From Anaerococcus murdochii (GTDB lineage: Bacteria; Bacillota; Clostridia; Tissierellales; Peptoniphilaceae): DNA of 64,000 nucleotides. This document shows, piece after piece, positions 8,537 to 16,920 of this stretch (position 1 is the first letter of the stretch; each line of letters begins with the position of its first letter). Location: contig NZ_JAIPME010000002.1 in assembly GCF_019957155.1 (NCBI RefSeq), positions 1,116,001 through 1,180,000 on the forward strand. The letters run 5' to 3'. The notes beneath the pieces were generated by a model, which searched no databases, was not told where the DNA came from, and saw only the letters and a list, made by a program, of their open reading frames with translations. Both the position numbers and the translations under genes were made by a program.

Positions 8537-9420
8537 TGAAAAAGAAAATGACCTACAGGGCAGAGACCACCAACAAGGCCTGGCTCTTCCTTTTACCAGC
8601 CCTGTTTTTTATACTAATCTTTAACGTTTATCCTTTAATTAGGACCTTTTATATGGCTGTCCACAGCAATAATATCCTAAACCCACAATTTGTTGGTTTA
8701 TCAAACTTTCCAGCAGTTTTAAATGACAAATTATTTAGGATGGCCATGAAAAACACCCTAATTTATTCAATAACAGTTGTGCCTTTATCTTTGATAATTT
8801 CAATGTTTATTGCCTTGATTTTAAATCAGAAGATTATTGGCAACAAGTTTTTTGAGACAATCTTTTTTATACCTTATCTAACCAGCGTTATCGCTGTAGG
8901 TATTGTATTTAGGTATTTATTTAACGGCCAATACGGTTTTATCAACCACATGCTTTCCTTTATTGGAATAGGGCCTATAGAATTTTTAAACAATCCTGAC
9001 TACAATATGCTAGCGGCCATTATCTTTGGTGTTTGGAACGGCCTTGCCTTTAATATCATTGTAATCCTTTCAGGCCTTCGAGGTATTGACCAGGATTACT
9101 ACAAGATAGCCGACACCTTTGGGGCAAGCGGCTGGGAGCAATTTAAAAAAATTACCCTCCCACAGCTTACAAATATAATTACCTTTTTGTTTTTGACAAG
9201 CTTTATTTCAAGCTTTAAGGTTTATAACCAAATTTTCGCCCTCTTTAATGGTAAGGCGGGTGTTGGAAATAGGCTAATTACCGCAGTATTTTATATCTAC
9301 AAAAAATTCTACGTAGAATACCGCTACGGCCACGCCATGGCGGCTGCTGTAATTTTGTTTTTATTCCTCTTGGTTCTAACCTTTGTCCAAAGAGCAATCA
9401 TAAGAAAGATAGCGAGGTAG
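8536..9420 (+). CDS. ugpA: ABC importer permease, UgpA/MalF type
   Basis: 294 residues with six membrane helices of the binding-protein-dependent permease fold. The EAA loop that contacts the ATPase reads DTFGASGWEQFKKITLP, close to the consensus EAAxxDGAxxxxxFxxIxLP. It forms the channel with the permease encoded 4 bases downstream. Whether the substrate is a sugar, a polyol or glycerol-3-phosphate is decided by the binding protein. Confidence 0.88.
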   Translation: MKKKMTYRAETTNKAWLFLLPALFFILIFNVYPLIRTFYMAVHSNNILNPQFVGLSNFPAVLNDKLFRMAMKNTLIYSITVVPLSLIISMFIALILNQKIIGNKFFETIFFIPYLTSVIAVGIVFRYLFNGQYGFINHMLSFIGIGPIEFLNNPDYNMLAAIIFGVWNGLAFNIIVILSGLRGIDQDYYKIADTFGASGWEQFKKITLPQLTNIITFLFLTSFISSFKVYNQIFALFNGKAGVGNRLITAVFYIYKKFYVEYRYGHAMAAAVILFLFLLVLTFVQRAIIRKIAR

Positions 9421-9423
9421 GAG

Positions 9424-10242
9424 ATGAAAAAGATTTTAAAAGGCCTAGCCTTCATATTTATAATCATAATGGCAGCTGTGACCCTTTTTCCATTCCTCTA
9501 TATGATCTCATCAGCCCTTATGAGCTTTGGAGAAGTAACAGCTATCCCACCAAAACTTTTGCCGGCAGCACCTCAATTTGAAAACTTTAGGGAAGCCATG
9601 AAGGCCGCTCCCTTTGCAAGGTATTTCGTAAATACAGTATTTGTTTCCTTGATAAATACCCTCGGTACCCTAGCTACAACAGTTTTAGCAGCCTTTGCCC
9701 TAAACTTTATGAACTTTAAGGGCAAAAATATGCTCCAAAACTTTATGCTAGCCCTCTTGATGGTGCCATTTGAGATAATTATCTTTACAAACTACTCAAC
9801 AATAGCCAAACTTGGCCTTCTTGATACCTATGTTGCCCTTATAATTCCTTTTATGGCCTCAGTATTTTATATTTTCTATCTAAAAGAATTTTTAAAATCT
9901 GTTCCAATGGAATTTTATAATGTAGCCAAGGTTGACGGAGCAAGCGACTTTGAATTTATAGGAAAAGTTATGATTCCAATGTGCAAGCAAAATCTTTTCA
10001 CCATTGGACTTTTAAACTTTATTACAGGTTGGAACTCATTCTTGTGGCCAATCCTTGTTACAAACACCAAGAATATGAGACTTATATCAAATGGTCTTTC
10101 AGCCTTTGCCACAGAAGCAGGTCAATTAATCCATCTGCAAATGGCAGCTTCAACCATTACAATCCTTCCAATTCTAATACTTTACTTTATCTTTAGGAAG
10201 CAAATCCTAAGGGGAGTATCTTTTGGAGGAATTAAGGGATAA
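9424..10242 (+). CDS. ugpE: ABC importer permease, UgpE/MalG type
   Basis: 272 residues with six membrane helices and a canonical EAA loop (AKVDGASDFEFIGKVMIPMCK). Partner of the preceding permease; the TAGGAG junction between the genes doubles as its ribosome site. The C-terminus (LRGVSFGGIKG) matches the conserved GG.KG tail of this half-permease family. Confidence 0.88.
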   Translation: MKKILKGLAFIFIIIMAAVTLFPFLYMISSALMSFGEVTAIPPKLLPAAPQFENFREAMKAAPFARYFVNTVFVSLINTLGTLATTVLAAFALNFMNFKGKNMLQNFMLALLMVPFEIIIFTNYSTIAKLGLLDTYVALIIPFMASVFYIFYLKEFLKSVPMEFYNVAKVDGASDFEFIGKVMIPMCKQNLFTIGLLNFITGWNSFLWPILVTNTKNMRLISNGLSAFATEAGQLIHLQMAASTITILPILILYFIFRKQILRGVSFGGIKG

Positions 10243-10245
10243 AAA

Positions 10246-10274
10246 TTGATTAAATTATATTTTAAGGGTATATA
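10246..10274 (+). promoter_or_regulatory. Internal promoter before the binding-protein gene
   Basis: TTGATT at 10246-10251 and TATATA at 10269-10274, spaced by 17 bases, in the 97-base gap before the binding-protein gene. A separate promoter would allow the extra binding protein that ABC importers usually need; this is inference. Confidence 0.45.
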
Positions 10275-10339
10275 TTTAATGTAAGAATAATAAGTTTGCT
10301 TTTATGGGAACTTAGGAAAAAATATTTAAAGGGGAAGAA

Positions 10340-11641
10340 ATGAAGAAAAAATTAACATTACTTGCAGCCTTAGTCCTATCTATAGGAATGTTTTCAGCTT
10401 GTGGCAACAATGCCGACAAGAAAGAAGAAGCTCCAAAAGAAGAAGCTAAGGTAGAGGAAAAAGCAGAAGAATCAAAAGAACCTGCCAAAGAAGGTCAAAC
10501 AGAGGTAGTTTTCTGGCACGCAATGGGCGGTGGCCAAGGCGAAGCTCTTGAAGGCCTTGTAGCAGATTTCGAAAAAGAAAACCCAGATGTTAAAATCACC
10601 CTACAACACCAAGGTGGTTATGGCGATCTTAACCAAATCCTAGTTGCAACTATGCAATCTCCAAAAGACCTACCAACAATTACCCAAGCTTATCCAGACT
10701 GGATGCTTCAATTTTCCGAAGCTGGTATGGTAGCAGACCTTACAGATAGAGTTAAGGGAGAAGATGGAATTGCAGATTACGAAGACATCTTCCCAGGTGT
10801 AAGGGATGAAATCGAACAAGATGGCAAAATCATCGGTATTCCATTCAACAAATCAACAGAAGTTCTATGGTACAACCAAGACCTATTTGATGAACTAGGT
10901 CTTAAAAACCCAACAAGCTTTGAAGAGCTAAAAGAAGTTGCTAAAAAAATCAAGGCTGAAAAAGACATTCCTGCTTTTGGTTGGGACTCACTTTCAAACT
11001 TCTATGTAACTTACCTTAAAAACAAGGGCATAGAATTTGGTCCAGACCTTGACGTAACTTGCCCAGAATCAATCGAAGCTATTAAATATTACCTAGACGG
11101 TATCAAAGAAGGTTATTTTAGAATTGCAGGAACTGACCAATACCTATCAGGCCCATTCGCTAACGAACAATTAGCAGGCTACCTTGGATCAAACGCTGGT
11201 GAAGTATATGTTAAAGAAGGCGTTGAAGGCAAATTCAAATACGCAGCCCAAGCATATCCAGCAGACAAGGCAGTTCAACAAGGTACAAACATCTATATGT
11301 TTGAAGGTGCTTCTGATGAAGCAAAAGATGCAGCCTTTAGATTCCTAAAATACGTATCAAGCAAGGAAGCTCAAATTAAATTTGGTCTAGCAACAGGCTA
11401 CATGCCAGCTAGAAAGTCAGCTGTAGAAGATGAAAGCTACAAAAACGCTGATTCAGAAATTCCAAAAATCCTAGGAACAGCAAGTGAAAAATTATTCTCA
11501 AGACCACTTGTTCCAGGAAGCCAACAAGCTTACAACGATATTGCAAGCAAACTTGAAGAAATCTTATCAAACCCAGATAGTGATGTAGAAGCAGAAATGA
11601 AAGCTTTCGCACCACAATTTGAAGCAGATTTCGCACAATAA
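10340..11641 (+). CDS. ugpB: Extracellular solute-binding lipoprotein, UgpB-like
   Basis: 433 residues. Lipobox FSAC places the lipidated cysteine at about residue 21, followed by a charged linker (30-55) and a family-1 solute-binding domain. The start of that domain, VVFWHAMGGGQGEALEGL, resembles the FWHSMxG signature of glycerol-3-phosphate binding protein UgpB more than maltose-binding proteins. Gly-Tyr-Gly-Asp, TITQAYPDW and the NKSTEVLWYNQDLF hinge region are typical. Last gene of the importer operon, closed by a terminator at 11658. The glycerol-3-phosphate assignment fits the glp regulon in the same window but is not proven; a sugar is possible. Confidence 0.78.
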   Translation: MKKKLTLLAALVLSIGMFSACGNNADKKEEAPKEEAKVEEKAEESKEPAKEGQTEVVFWHAMGGGQGEALEGLVADFEKENPDVKITLQHQGGYGDLNQILVATMQSPKDLPTITQAYPDWMLQFSEAGMVADLTDRVKGEDGIADYEDIFPGVRDEIEQDGKIIGIPFNKSTEVLWYNQDLFDELGLKNPTSFEELKEVAKKIKAEKDIPAFGWDSLSNFYVTYLKNKGIEFGPDLDVTCPESIEAIKYYLDGIKEGYFRIAGTDQYLSGPFANEQLAGYLGSNAGEVYVKEGVEGKFKYAAQAYPADKAVQQGTNIYMFEGASDEAKDAAFRFLKYVSSKEAQIKFGLATGYMPARKSAVEDESYKNADSEIPKILGTASEKLFSRPLVPGSQQAYNDIASKLEEILSNPDSDVEAEMKAFAPQFEADFAQ

Positions 11642-11657
11642 TAAAGAACAAAACAAA

Positions 11658-11681
11658 AACTCCCAGCTTGGGAGTTTTTTT
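11658..11681 (+). terminator. Terminator of the ABC importer operon
   Basis: Hairpin AACTCCCAG / CTGGGAGTT-type arms around CTT, followed by seven T. Confidence 0.9.
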
Positions 11682-11694
11682 GTTGTAGATTTTA

Positions 11695-13461
11695 CTATTC
11701 AAAATACTGGGCTTGGGCATTGTAGAGTTTGGAGTAGAGATTATCGTAGGCCATTAAATTCTCGTGGCTATCGAAGGCGGCTGCTTTTCCGCCATCTAGT
11801 AATAATATTTTGTCGGTAAACCTTGATGAGCTCATCCTGTGGGAGATGAAGATGGCTGTTTTCCCTCGGGTCATTTCGTTAAAGTGCTCGTAGATTTTGC
11901 TTTCTGCTAGGGGATCTAGGGATGCTGTTGGTTCATCTAGGATTAGAAAATCTGCGTCTTGGTAGAGGGCACGAGCTATAGCTAGTTTTTGCTTTTGGCC
12001 AAGAGACAGGTCTGTGGCATTTTCGTATATGTCCTTATTTAAATAAGTATTAATCCCACGAGTAAGTTCTTTTATCTTTTGGTCTAGGTCTAGCTGTTTT
12101 ATAATTTCATCAGTTTTATTTTCGCTAAAAGCCTTATTTGCAATAATATTTTCCTTGATTGTAAAAGGCATAATTGAAAAGTCTTGGAAGACTCCGCTGA
12201 TTTTCTCATAAAGAGATTTTTTGCTGATTTTTTTGATATTCACACCATTATAAAGGATTTCTCCGCTATCAATATCGAAAAATCTTAGGAGAATCTTTAC
12301 TATAGTTGTCTTTCCAGCGTTATTCACACCTACAATGGAGATTTTCTCGCCCTTGTTTATCTTAAATGACAAATCGTCTATGATTTTTCTGTCAGATCCT
12401 GGGTAGGTAAAGGTCACATTTTTAAATTCAAGGCTCTGGAAATCTTCTGCTATTTCCAAATTTTCTTCCTCATCAGAATCTAGGACGTAGAAGTCATAGA
12501 GGGGCTCAAGATTTGCTAGACTCATAATAAAGCCAGCTAGTTCTGAAAACATGGTCTGGAAGGAAGTCATGAAGTTTTCATTTGCACCAATAATTGCTGA
12601 AAAGGAACCAAAGGAAATCTGTGGCCCGTATGCGGCTGATAGAGTCCTCATTGCCACATAGGTGTAGGAAACTAGTCTTAAAATAGATTCTAAAAAGATT
12701 TTTATAGCTCCCATATTGGCTTCAAAGCCGAATTTATCTTCAAATCCATCCATCATTTGGTCTAAGTATCCTTGAGTTTTTGACTGAAGCATATCTCCTA
12801 GGTCAAAAACCCTAATTTCCTTTTGATAGTGGGGACTTGCCATGAGAGAAAAATAATAGGAAAATCTCCTGTTTACATTTACAATCTCTAAGTCAAACTT
12901 GCTGGTGTAGGAAGACTCTTTGCCATTTACAAGGATTATTAAAAAGGAAATTAGAATTGAAAAACCAACCAAGTAAGGGGAGAAGGATATGATTACAAGG
13001 GCAGTTCCTATCATGGTTGCCACGCTTGTTATTATATCCTTTAGGCATGATAGCAAATTGTGGATTGCTCCCATATTGATAGCGGCGTTGGCCTTTTCCT
13101 TAAGATCTAGGGTGTGAGGATTTTCTATGTTTTGGTAGGTCAAATCCATGGCTTTTTTGGCAAGTTCAAAGGTCAAATAATCATTAATTCCCTGTCGTCT
13201 TACAAATTCTTCGCGGCTTAGAAGTCTTTCTAAACTTTCAAGAAGGATTTTTCCTATTATTAAAAGTAATACTATTTTAATAAAGTCAGCTGCCGGCCTT
13301 GGGTCTGTGATTTGGTTAATAAAAATCATTGGCACGAAGACATTGATTAAGGTTCCCGCCGCAGGTGCCAAGGCATTTAGGATAATTACTGGTATATAAA
13401 GAGGATCATTTTTTGCTGTAATTTTCATAAAAAGCCATAGGGCTTTTAGTTTATTTTTCAT
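11695..13461 (-). CDS. ABC exporter half-transporter, fused permease-ATPase
   Basis: 588 residues from the ATG at 13461, chosen because GGAGG precedes it; an upstream in-frame start at 13518 would lie deep inside the neighbouring gene. The N-terminal half has about six membrane helices; the C-terminal half is an ABC ATPase with Walker A GVNNAGKTT (serine/glycine variation), signature LSLGQKQKLAIARAL, Walker B FLILDEPTASLD and switch histidine ISHRMSS. It overlaps the upstream half-transporter gene by 11 bases and is likely its heterodimer partner. The substrate (drug, peptide or lipid) cannot be told. Confidence 0.88.
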   Translation of the reverse strand: MKNKLKALWLFMKITAKNDPLYIPVIILNALAPAAGTLINVFVPMIFINQITDPRPAADFIKIVLLLIIGKILLESLERLLSREEFVRRQGINDYLTFELAKKAMDLTYQNIENPHTLDLKEKANAAINMGAIHNLLSCLKDIITSVATMIGTALVIISFSPYLVGFSILISFLIILVNGKESSYTSKFDLEIVNVNRRFSYYFSLMASPHYQKEIRVFDLGDMLQSKTQGYLDQMMDGFEDKFGFEANMGAIKIFLESILRLVSYTYVAMRTLSAAYGPQISFGSFSAIIGANENFMTSFQTMFSELAGFIMSLANLEPLYDFYVLDSDEEENLEIAEDFQSLEFKNVTFTYPGSDRKIIDDLSFKINKGEKISIVGVNNAGKTTIVKILLRFFDIDSGEILYNGVNIKKISKKSLYEKISGVFQDFSIMPFTIKENIIANKAFSENKTDEIIKQLDLDQKIKELTRGINTYLNKDIYENATDLSLGQKQKLAIARALYQDADFLILDEPTASLDPLAESKIYEHFNEMTRGKTAIFISHRMSSSRFTDKILLLDGGKAAAFDSHENLMAYDNLYSKLYNAQAQYFE

Positions 13462-15319
13462 TCTTTTCCTCCAAATAGTATTTTCTTTGGGATTCGTACA
13501 TTTCCTTATAGAGCCCATCTTGTTTTAAAAGTTCATCATGAGTTCCATATTCTGTTATTTTCCCACCATCAAGGAGCATGATTTTGTCACAAAACCTGGT
13601 GGAAGCTAGCCTGTGGGAGATAAAAATCAGGGTTTTGTTCTTACTAATCTCATCAAGGTCCCTGTAAATTTTCTCTTCCGCTAGGGCATCGAGGGCTGCA
13701 GTTGGCTCATCCATTATAAGGGCTCCTGCATTTTCTTTATAAAGGGCACGAGCGATGGCAAGTTTCTGGTTTTCTCCACCGGAGAAAAGTGTCCCATCAT
13801 CGTGGATATTTCTTGTCATCTGGGTGTCAATGCCTTTTGGTAATTGGTCAAGCTTATATCCTAAACCTGCTTTTTTTAGTGAATCTATAACTCTTTCTCT
13901 GTCGATATTTTCATCAGTTGCTGCCACATTTTCTGCAATGGAAACTGCGAGGGGCTCTACATTTTGTAAAACTGTTGCAAAGGCAGCATATCTTTCTTTT
14001 AGATCAAGGTCATTAGCGTTTACCCCGTTAATAAAAATTTCTCCTCCCGTTGGTTTATAAAGGCCTAAGATTAGGGAAACTATAGTGGATTTGCCTGCAC
14101 CATTTACACCAACAATGGCAACTTTCTCCTTTTCCTTAATAGTAAAAGACAGATTTTCTAATACATTTACATCAGATAGGGGATAGGAAAAAGATACGTT
14201 TTTAAATTCGATTGACATCGGTCCAGTAATTTTTTTATCACCTACATCTGACTTAAGATCTACCCTAATCATATCAAAGCCATCTGCCACATAGAGTAGG
14301 TTTGACCTGGTTTGGGCTATATTTATCACAAGAGTCAAGACAACATTAGAATAAATTGCAACTGATGTGATAAGGAGGGTTAGGTTTTTTAATGTAATTT
14401 GGTCTGACAATATTTTTCCTGTTAGGAAATAATAAGCGATGGCTTCTACTCCTACAAGAAGGACTGCAAGGACAGGAGAAAGATACATTTCAGGTTTGAT
14501 AAAATTTCTTGAAATCTTAATCACATTTCCTACAAGGGGTTTAAAACCATCTATAAATCTGTCTTTGAAAGAAAATACCCTAATATCTTTGGCGAAACGA
14601 AAGTCGGATGCTTCTTTGTAATAGGCGTCGGTTTTTCTTTTTACCTTGTTTAATTCGCCCATGTGGGAGTGTCTGTACTTGTCTGTATAAGTCCTAATTG
14701 CCAGTTGAATTAGTATCGAAATTATGGCAAAGATAAAAATTAGGGGAGATAGTTTCGCCATAATCACTGATATAATCACAAAGGAAAGGACATTTGCCAA
14801 AAGCTTATACATATCGTGATAAATTCCTTCAAGGCCTGTGACATTGTTAGAAAAAGGTTCAAAACCTCTGGAAAATTCTGCCATAAAGAGAGAATTTTCC
14901 CCAAGACCGTAGTCCATTTCCATGATAGGACCAGAAGCCTTGATGAAGGTAGATAACCTAGTACCCATATAAGTCGAGTAAGTTCTACGCTCAATCTGGT
15001 TTGAAACCATGGAGCAGATAAAAATTATTAGGGCATAGGCTATAATAGTCAAAATCATTGTCCTAAGGTCGGTATTTTTGTTTATGAGATCTACCAAATA
15101 ATACATAATAAAGGCCTGGATTACTGGAATTAGGCCTGCTGTAATAGGATAAACCATTAATGATAATTTTATTTTTAGATTGTCCTTAAAAGGCTCATAG
15201 GCCATTTTTAGAAGGTCAAAATTTGAAAGCTTATCAGCTCTTAGATATGATTTTATGATTTCTTCGTCATTTAGATTTTGAGCTAGGTTTCCTTTTAGGT
15301 TTTTAAGATTCTTTTCCAT
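13451..15319 (-). CDS. ABC exporter half-transporter, fused permease-ATPase
   Basis: 622 residues from the ATG at 15319 (GAGG six bases upstream). An N-terminal hydrophilic stretch of about 50 residues leads into six membrane helices and an ATPase domain with Walker A GVNGAGKST, signature FSGGENQKLAIARAL, Walker B LIMDEPTAALD and switch histidine ISHRLAS. Unlike its partner it keeps the full SGG signature, as expected if the pair has one canonical and one slightly altered site. It overlaps the ArsR-type regulator gene upstream by 17 bases, so regulator and exporter form one operon. Confidence 0.88.
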   Translation of the reverse strand: MEKNLKNLKGNLAQNLNDEEIIKSYLRADKLSNFDLLKMAYEPFKDNLKIKLSLMVYPITAGLIPVIQAFIMYYLVDLINKNTDLRTMILTIIAYALIIFICSMVSNQIERRTYSTYMGTRLSTFIKASGPIMEMDYGLGENSLFMAEFSRGFEPFSNNVTGLEGIYHDMYKLLANVLSFVIISVIMAKLSPLIFIFAIISILIQLAIRTYTDKYRHSHMGELNKVKRKTDAYYKEASDFRFAKDIRVFSFKDRFIDGFKPLVGNVIKISRNFIKPEMYLSPVLAVLLVGVEAIAYYFLTGKILSDQITLKNLTLLITSVAIYSNVVLTLVINIAQTRSNLLYVADGFDMIRVDLKSDVGDKKITGPMSIEFKNVSFSYPLSDVNVLENLSFTIKEKEKVAIVGVNGAGKSTIVSLILGLYKPTGGEIFINGVNANDLDLKERYAAFATVLQNVEPLAVSIAENVAATDENIDRERVIDSLKKAGLGYKLDQLPKGIDTQMTRNIHDDGTLFSGGENQKLAIARALYKENAGALIMDEPTAALDALAEEKIYRDLDEISKNKTLIFISHRLASTRFCDKIMLLDGGKITEYGTHDELLKQDGLYKEMYESQRKYYLEEKNEK

Positions 15320-16502
15320 AATTTTCCTCATTTATGTCCTTAGAAAATTCGGTTAATTCTTCTATTACTTTTTCAAAACCAGGACGTCTTAAATAATAAT
15401 AAGTCTTCCTGCCCTCGATATAGGCACCAATAAAGCCACAAACGTGGAGCTGGCTTATGTGGTAAGAGAGAGTGGCAGGTGTTATATAAAGCTTGTCAGA
15501 AAGCTCTTTTGCGTAGTAGTTTTTTTCCTTTAAGAGATCTAGGATGTCAATCCTAGTTGGGTCTCCTAGGATTTTTAGGTATTGGCTTATGTATTTTAGC
15601 TTATTTTCTTTTTCGACAAAGTCTTTATTTGAATAAATTCCAAATTTGATAAAGGCATCATTGTAATCTTCTGATATAAATTGAATCATAGTCATATTTG
15701 GTGCAAGGATTAGACCATAGATGTTAAAAGGCTCATCTCTTTTGCTTAAAAAACTTGCTAAGCCAACTTGGTCTATTACTTCACTTACCTTTTTGTAGTC
15801 ATCTTTTTTTATTTTTTCAAAATGGTCCATGAATTCGTCTTGAATTTTTGGGAAATTATTTTCTGAAATCTGGCAAATTTTTTCTAAAAGAGGATAAAGT
15901 CTATCGTAGATAGATTTTTTGTTGGAAAAAGACCTTAAAAGTGCCATAGAAAACTTATCTTCGTAGGGTAGACTAGCTATTAGGCTTAGAAAGTCTGATT
16001 TTAAAGCTTTTTTTGACCATTCTTTTATAGTTGTAGACTTTAATTCTGGATCATCTATGTCAACACCTATATATCTTAAAAAAGATAGGTTGAAGACTAG
16101 GTCAAAGCTCTCATAAGAAAAGTCCTTAATAGAGCTAACATTGATATTTTGGAAAACACCTGCCATAAAAGGCAAATAATTTCCATCGTTTTCTGTAAAT
16201 ATGTAAAAAAGATTTAAAATATCTTCGTTTTGGTCATTGAAAAATTCCTCTAGATAGGGAAGGGATTCCTTTTTTACACTTCTAACAAAGTCTGTATAGG
16301 CCTTGTTGTTGTAAAAAGCAGTATCTATTGAGGTTAAATTCATATCCTGGGAGTAATTAAAACCTGGATAAGACTCCTCAAAAGAGAAGAAGTTTTTGTT
16401 CTTAGCAGCTAGGTAGTTTGTATAAAGGTAAACCACAAGGCCTGCTTCATTTACAAGTAAGGGCTGTTCTATGAGATTAAAATTATCAAAGTGAGCTTTC
16501 AT
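15303..16502 (-). CDS. ArsR-type regulator with large N-terminal domain
   Basis: 399 residues, far longer than the roughly 100 usual for ArsR proteins. The winged helix lies at the C-terminus (about 318-385): LKILGDPTRIDILDLL, then AKELSDKLYITPATLSYHISQL as recognition region. The first 300 residues are helical and of no family I can name; they probably sense the signal. It is the first gene of the operon with the two exporter halves, so it likely controls them and itself. Several TTAGAT/ATCTAA half-sites sit in its promoter region. It faces away from the TPP riboswitch gene cytX. Confidence 0.75.
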   Translation of the reverse strand: MKAHFDNFNLIEQPLLVNEAGLVVYLYTNYLAAKNKNFFSFEESYPGFNYSQDMNLTSIDTAFYNNKAYTDFVRSVKKESLPYLEEFFNDQNEDILNLFYIFTENDGNYLPFMAGVFQNINVSSIKDFSYESFDLVFNLSFLRYIGVDIDDPELKSTTIKEWSKKALKSDFLSLIASLPYEDKFSMALLRSFSNKKSIYDRLYPLLEKICQISENNFPKIQDEFMDHFEKIKKDDYKKVSEVIDQVGLASFLSKRDEPFNIYGLILAPNMTMIQFISEDYNDAFIKFGIYSNKDFVEKENKLKYISQYLKILGDPTRIDILDLLKEKNYYAKELSDKLYITPATLSYHISQLHVCGFIGAYIEGRKTYYYLRRPGFEKVIEELTEFSKDINEENYGKES

Positions 16503-16513
16503 TGTATATCCTT

Positions 16514-16620
16514 TCTTAGATTTATATCTAATTTTTATTTTTATCTTAGATTTCTATTAACTTAATTATAAGATAAATTACATCTAACATCAATAGTCTT
16601 ATATTCGATATTAATCTAAG
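16514..16620. promoter_or_regulatory. Repeated operator half-sites in the divergent intergenic region
   Basis: A perfect inverted repeat TTAGAT-TTAT-ATCTAA at 16516-16531 lies right before the regulator start. Further copies of the half-site follow at 16546-16551 (TTAGAT), 16582-16587 (ATCTAA) and 16614-16619 (ATCTAA), so half-sites recur at roughly 30-base steps. This is a plausible operator for the adjacent ArsR-type regulator. Confidence 0.5.
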
Positions 16621-16641
16621 TATAGATCGGGAAAATTTTCC

Positions 16642-16670
16642 TTGACAAAAATTTGGGAAAGTTTTAAAAT
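16642..16670 (+). promoter_or_regulatory. Promoter of the TPP-controlled transcript
   Basis: TTGACA at 16642-16647 and TAAAAT at 16665-16670 with 17-base spacing; transcription would start at the first base of the riboswitch P1 stem. Confidence 0.7.
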
Positions 16671-16676
16671 ATTAGG

Positions 16677-16757
16677 CATACAAGGGAGTTCTTAAAAGAT
16701 CTGAGAGGGGGCCTAGCCTCGACCTTACCTGATTTGGATAATGCCAACGTAGGTATG
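16677..16757 (+). ncRNA. TPP riboswitch (THI element)
   Basis: The conserved cores are present: CTGAGAG at 16701-16707, and ACCTGATTTGGATAATGCC followed by AACGTAGG at 16727-16753. The closing P1 stem is CATAC (16677-16681) with GTATG (16753-16757). It binds thiamine pyrophosphate and is followed by a terminator at 16793, so high thiamine pyrophosphate should stop transcription of the transporter gene downstream. Confidence 0.95.
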
Positions 16758-16792
16758 TATATTTTTTATGCATATTTTTTTTTGAACTTATA

Positions 16793-16819
16793 GGGCAAGC
16801 CTTGGCTTGTCCTTTTTTT
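16793..16819 (+). terminator. Riboswitch-controlled terminator
   Basis: GGGCAAGCC / GGCTTGTCC hairpin with a two-base loop and seven T, 35 bases after the TPP aptamer and before the transporter gene: the expression platform. Confidence 0.85.
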
Positions 16820-16842
16820 GTAAATAAGAAAAAGGAGAGATT

Positions 16843-16920
16843 ATGAAAGAGAATATAAATTTATTTGGAGACAGAAATCTTCAAGAGAAGGAAGGAGAAG
16901 AAAATGAAAAAAACTTCTAA
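16843..16920 (+). CDS. Possible 25-residue leader ORF overlapping cytX
   Basis: ATG at 16843 with a good AAGGAGAGATT ribosome site opens a 25-codon frame (begins MKENINLFGD, acidic toward the end) whose TAA at 16918-16920 lies 14 bases inside cytX in another frame. It may couple translation to cytX or be a small protein; there is no homology to judge it by. Confidence 0.35.
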   Translation: MKENINLFGDRNLQEKEGEENEKNF

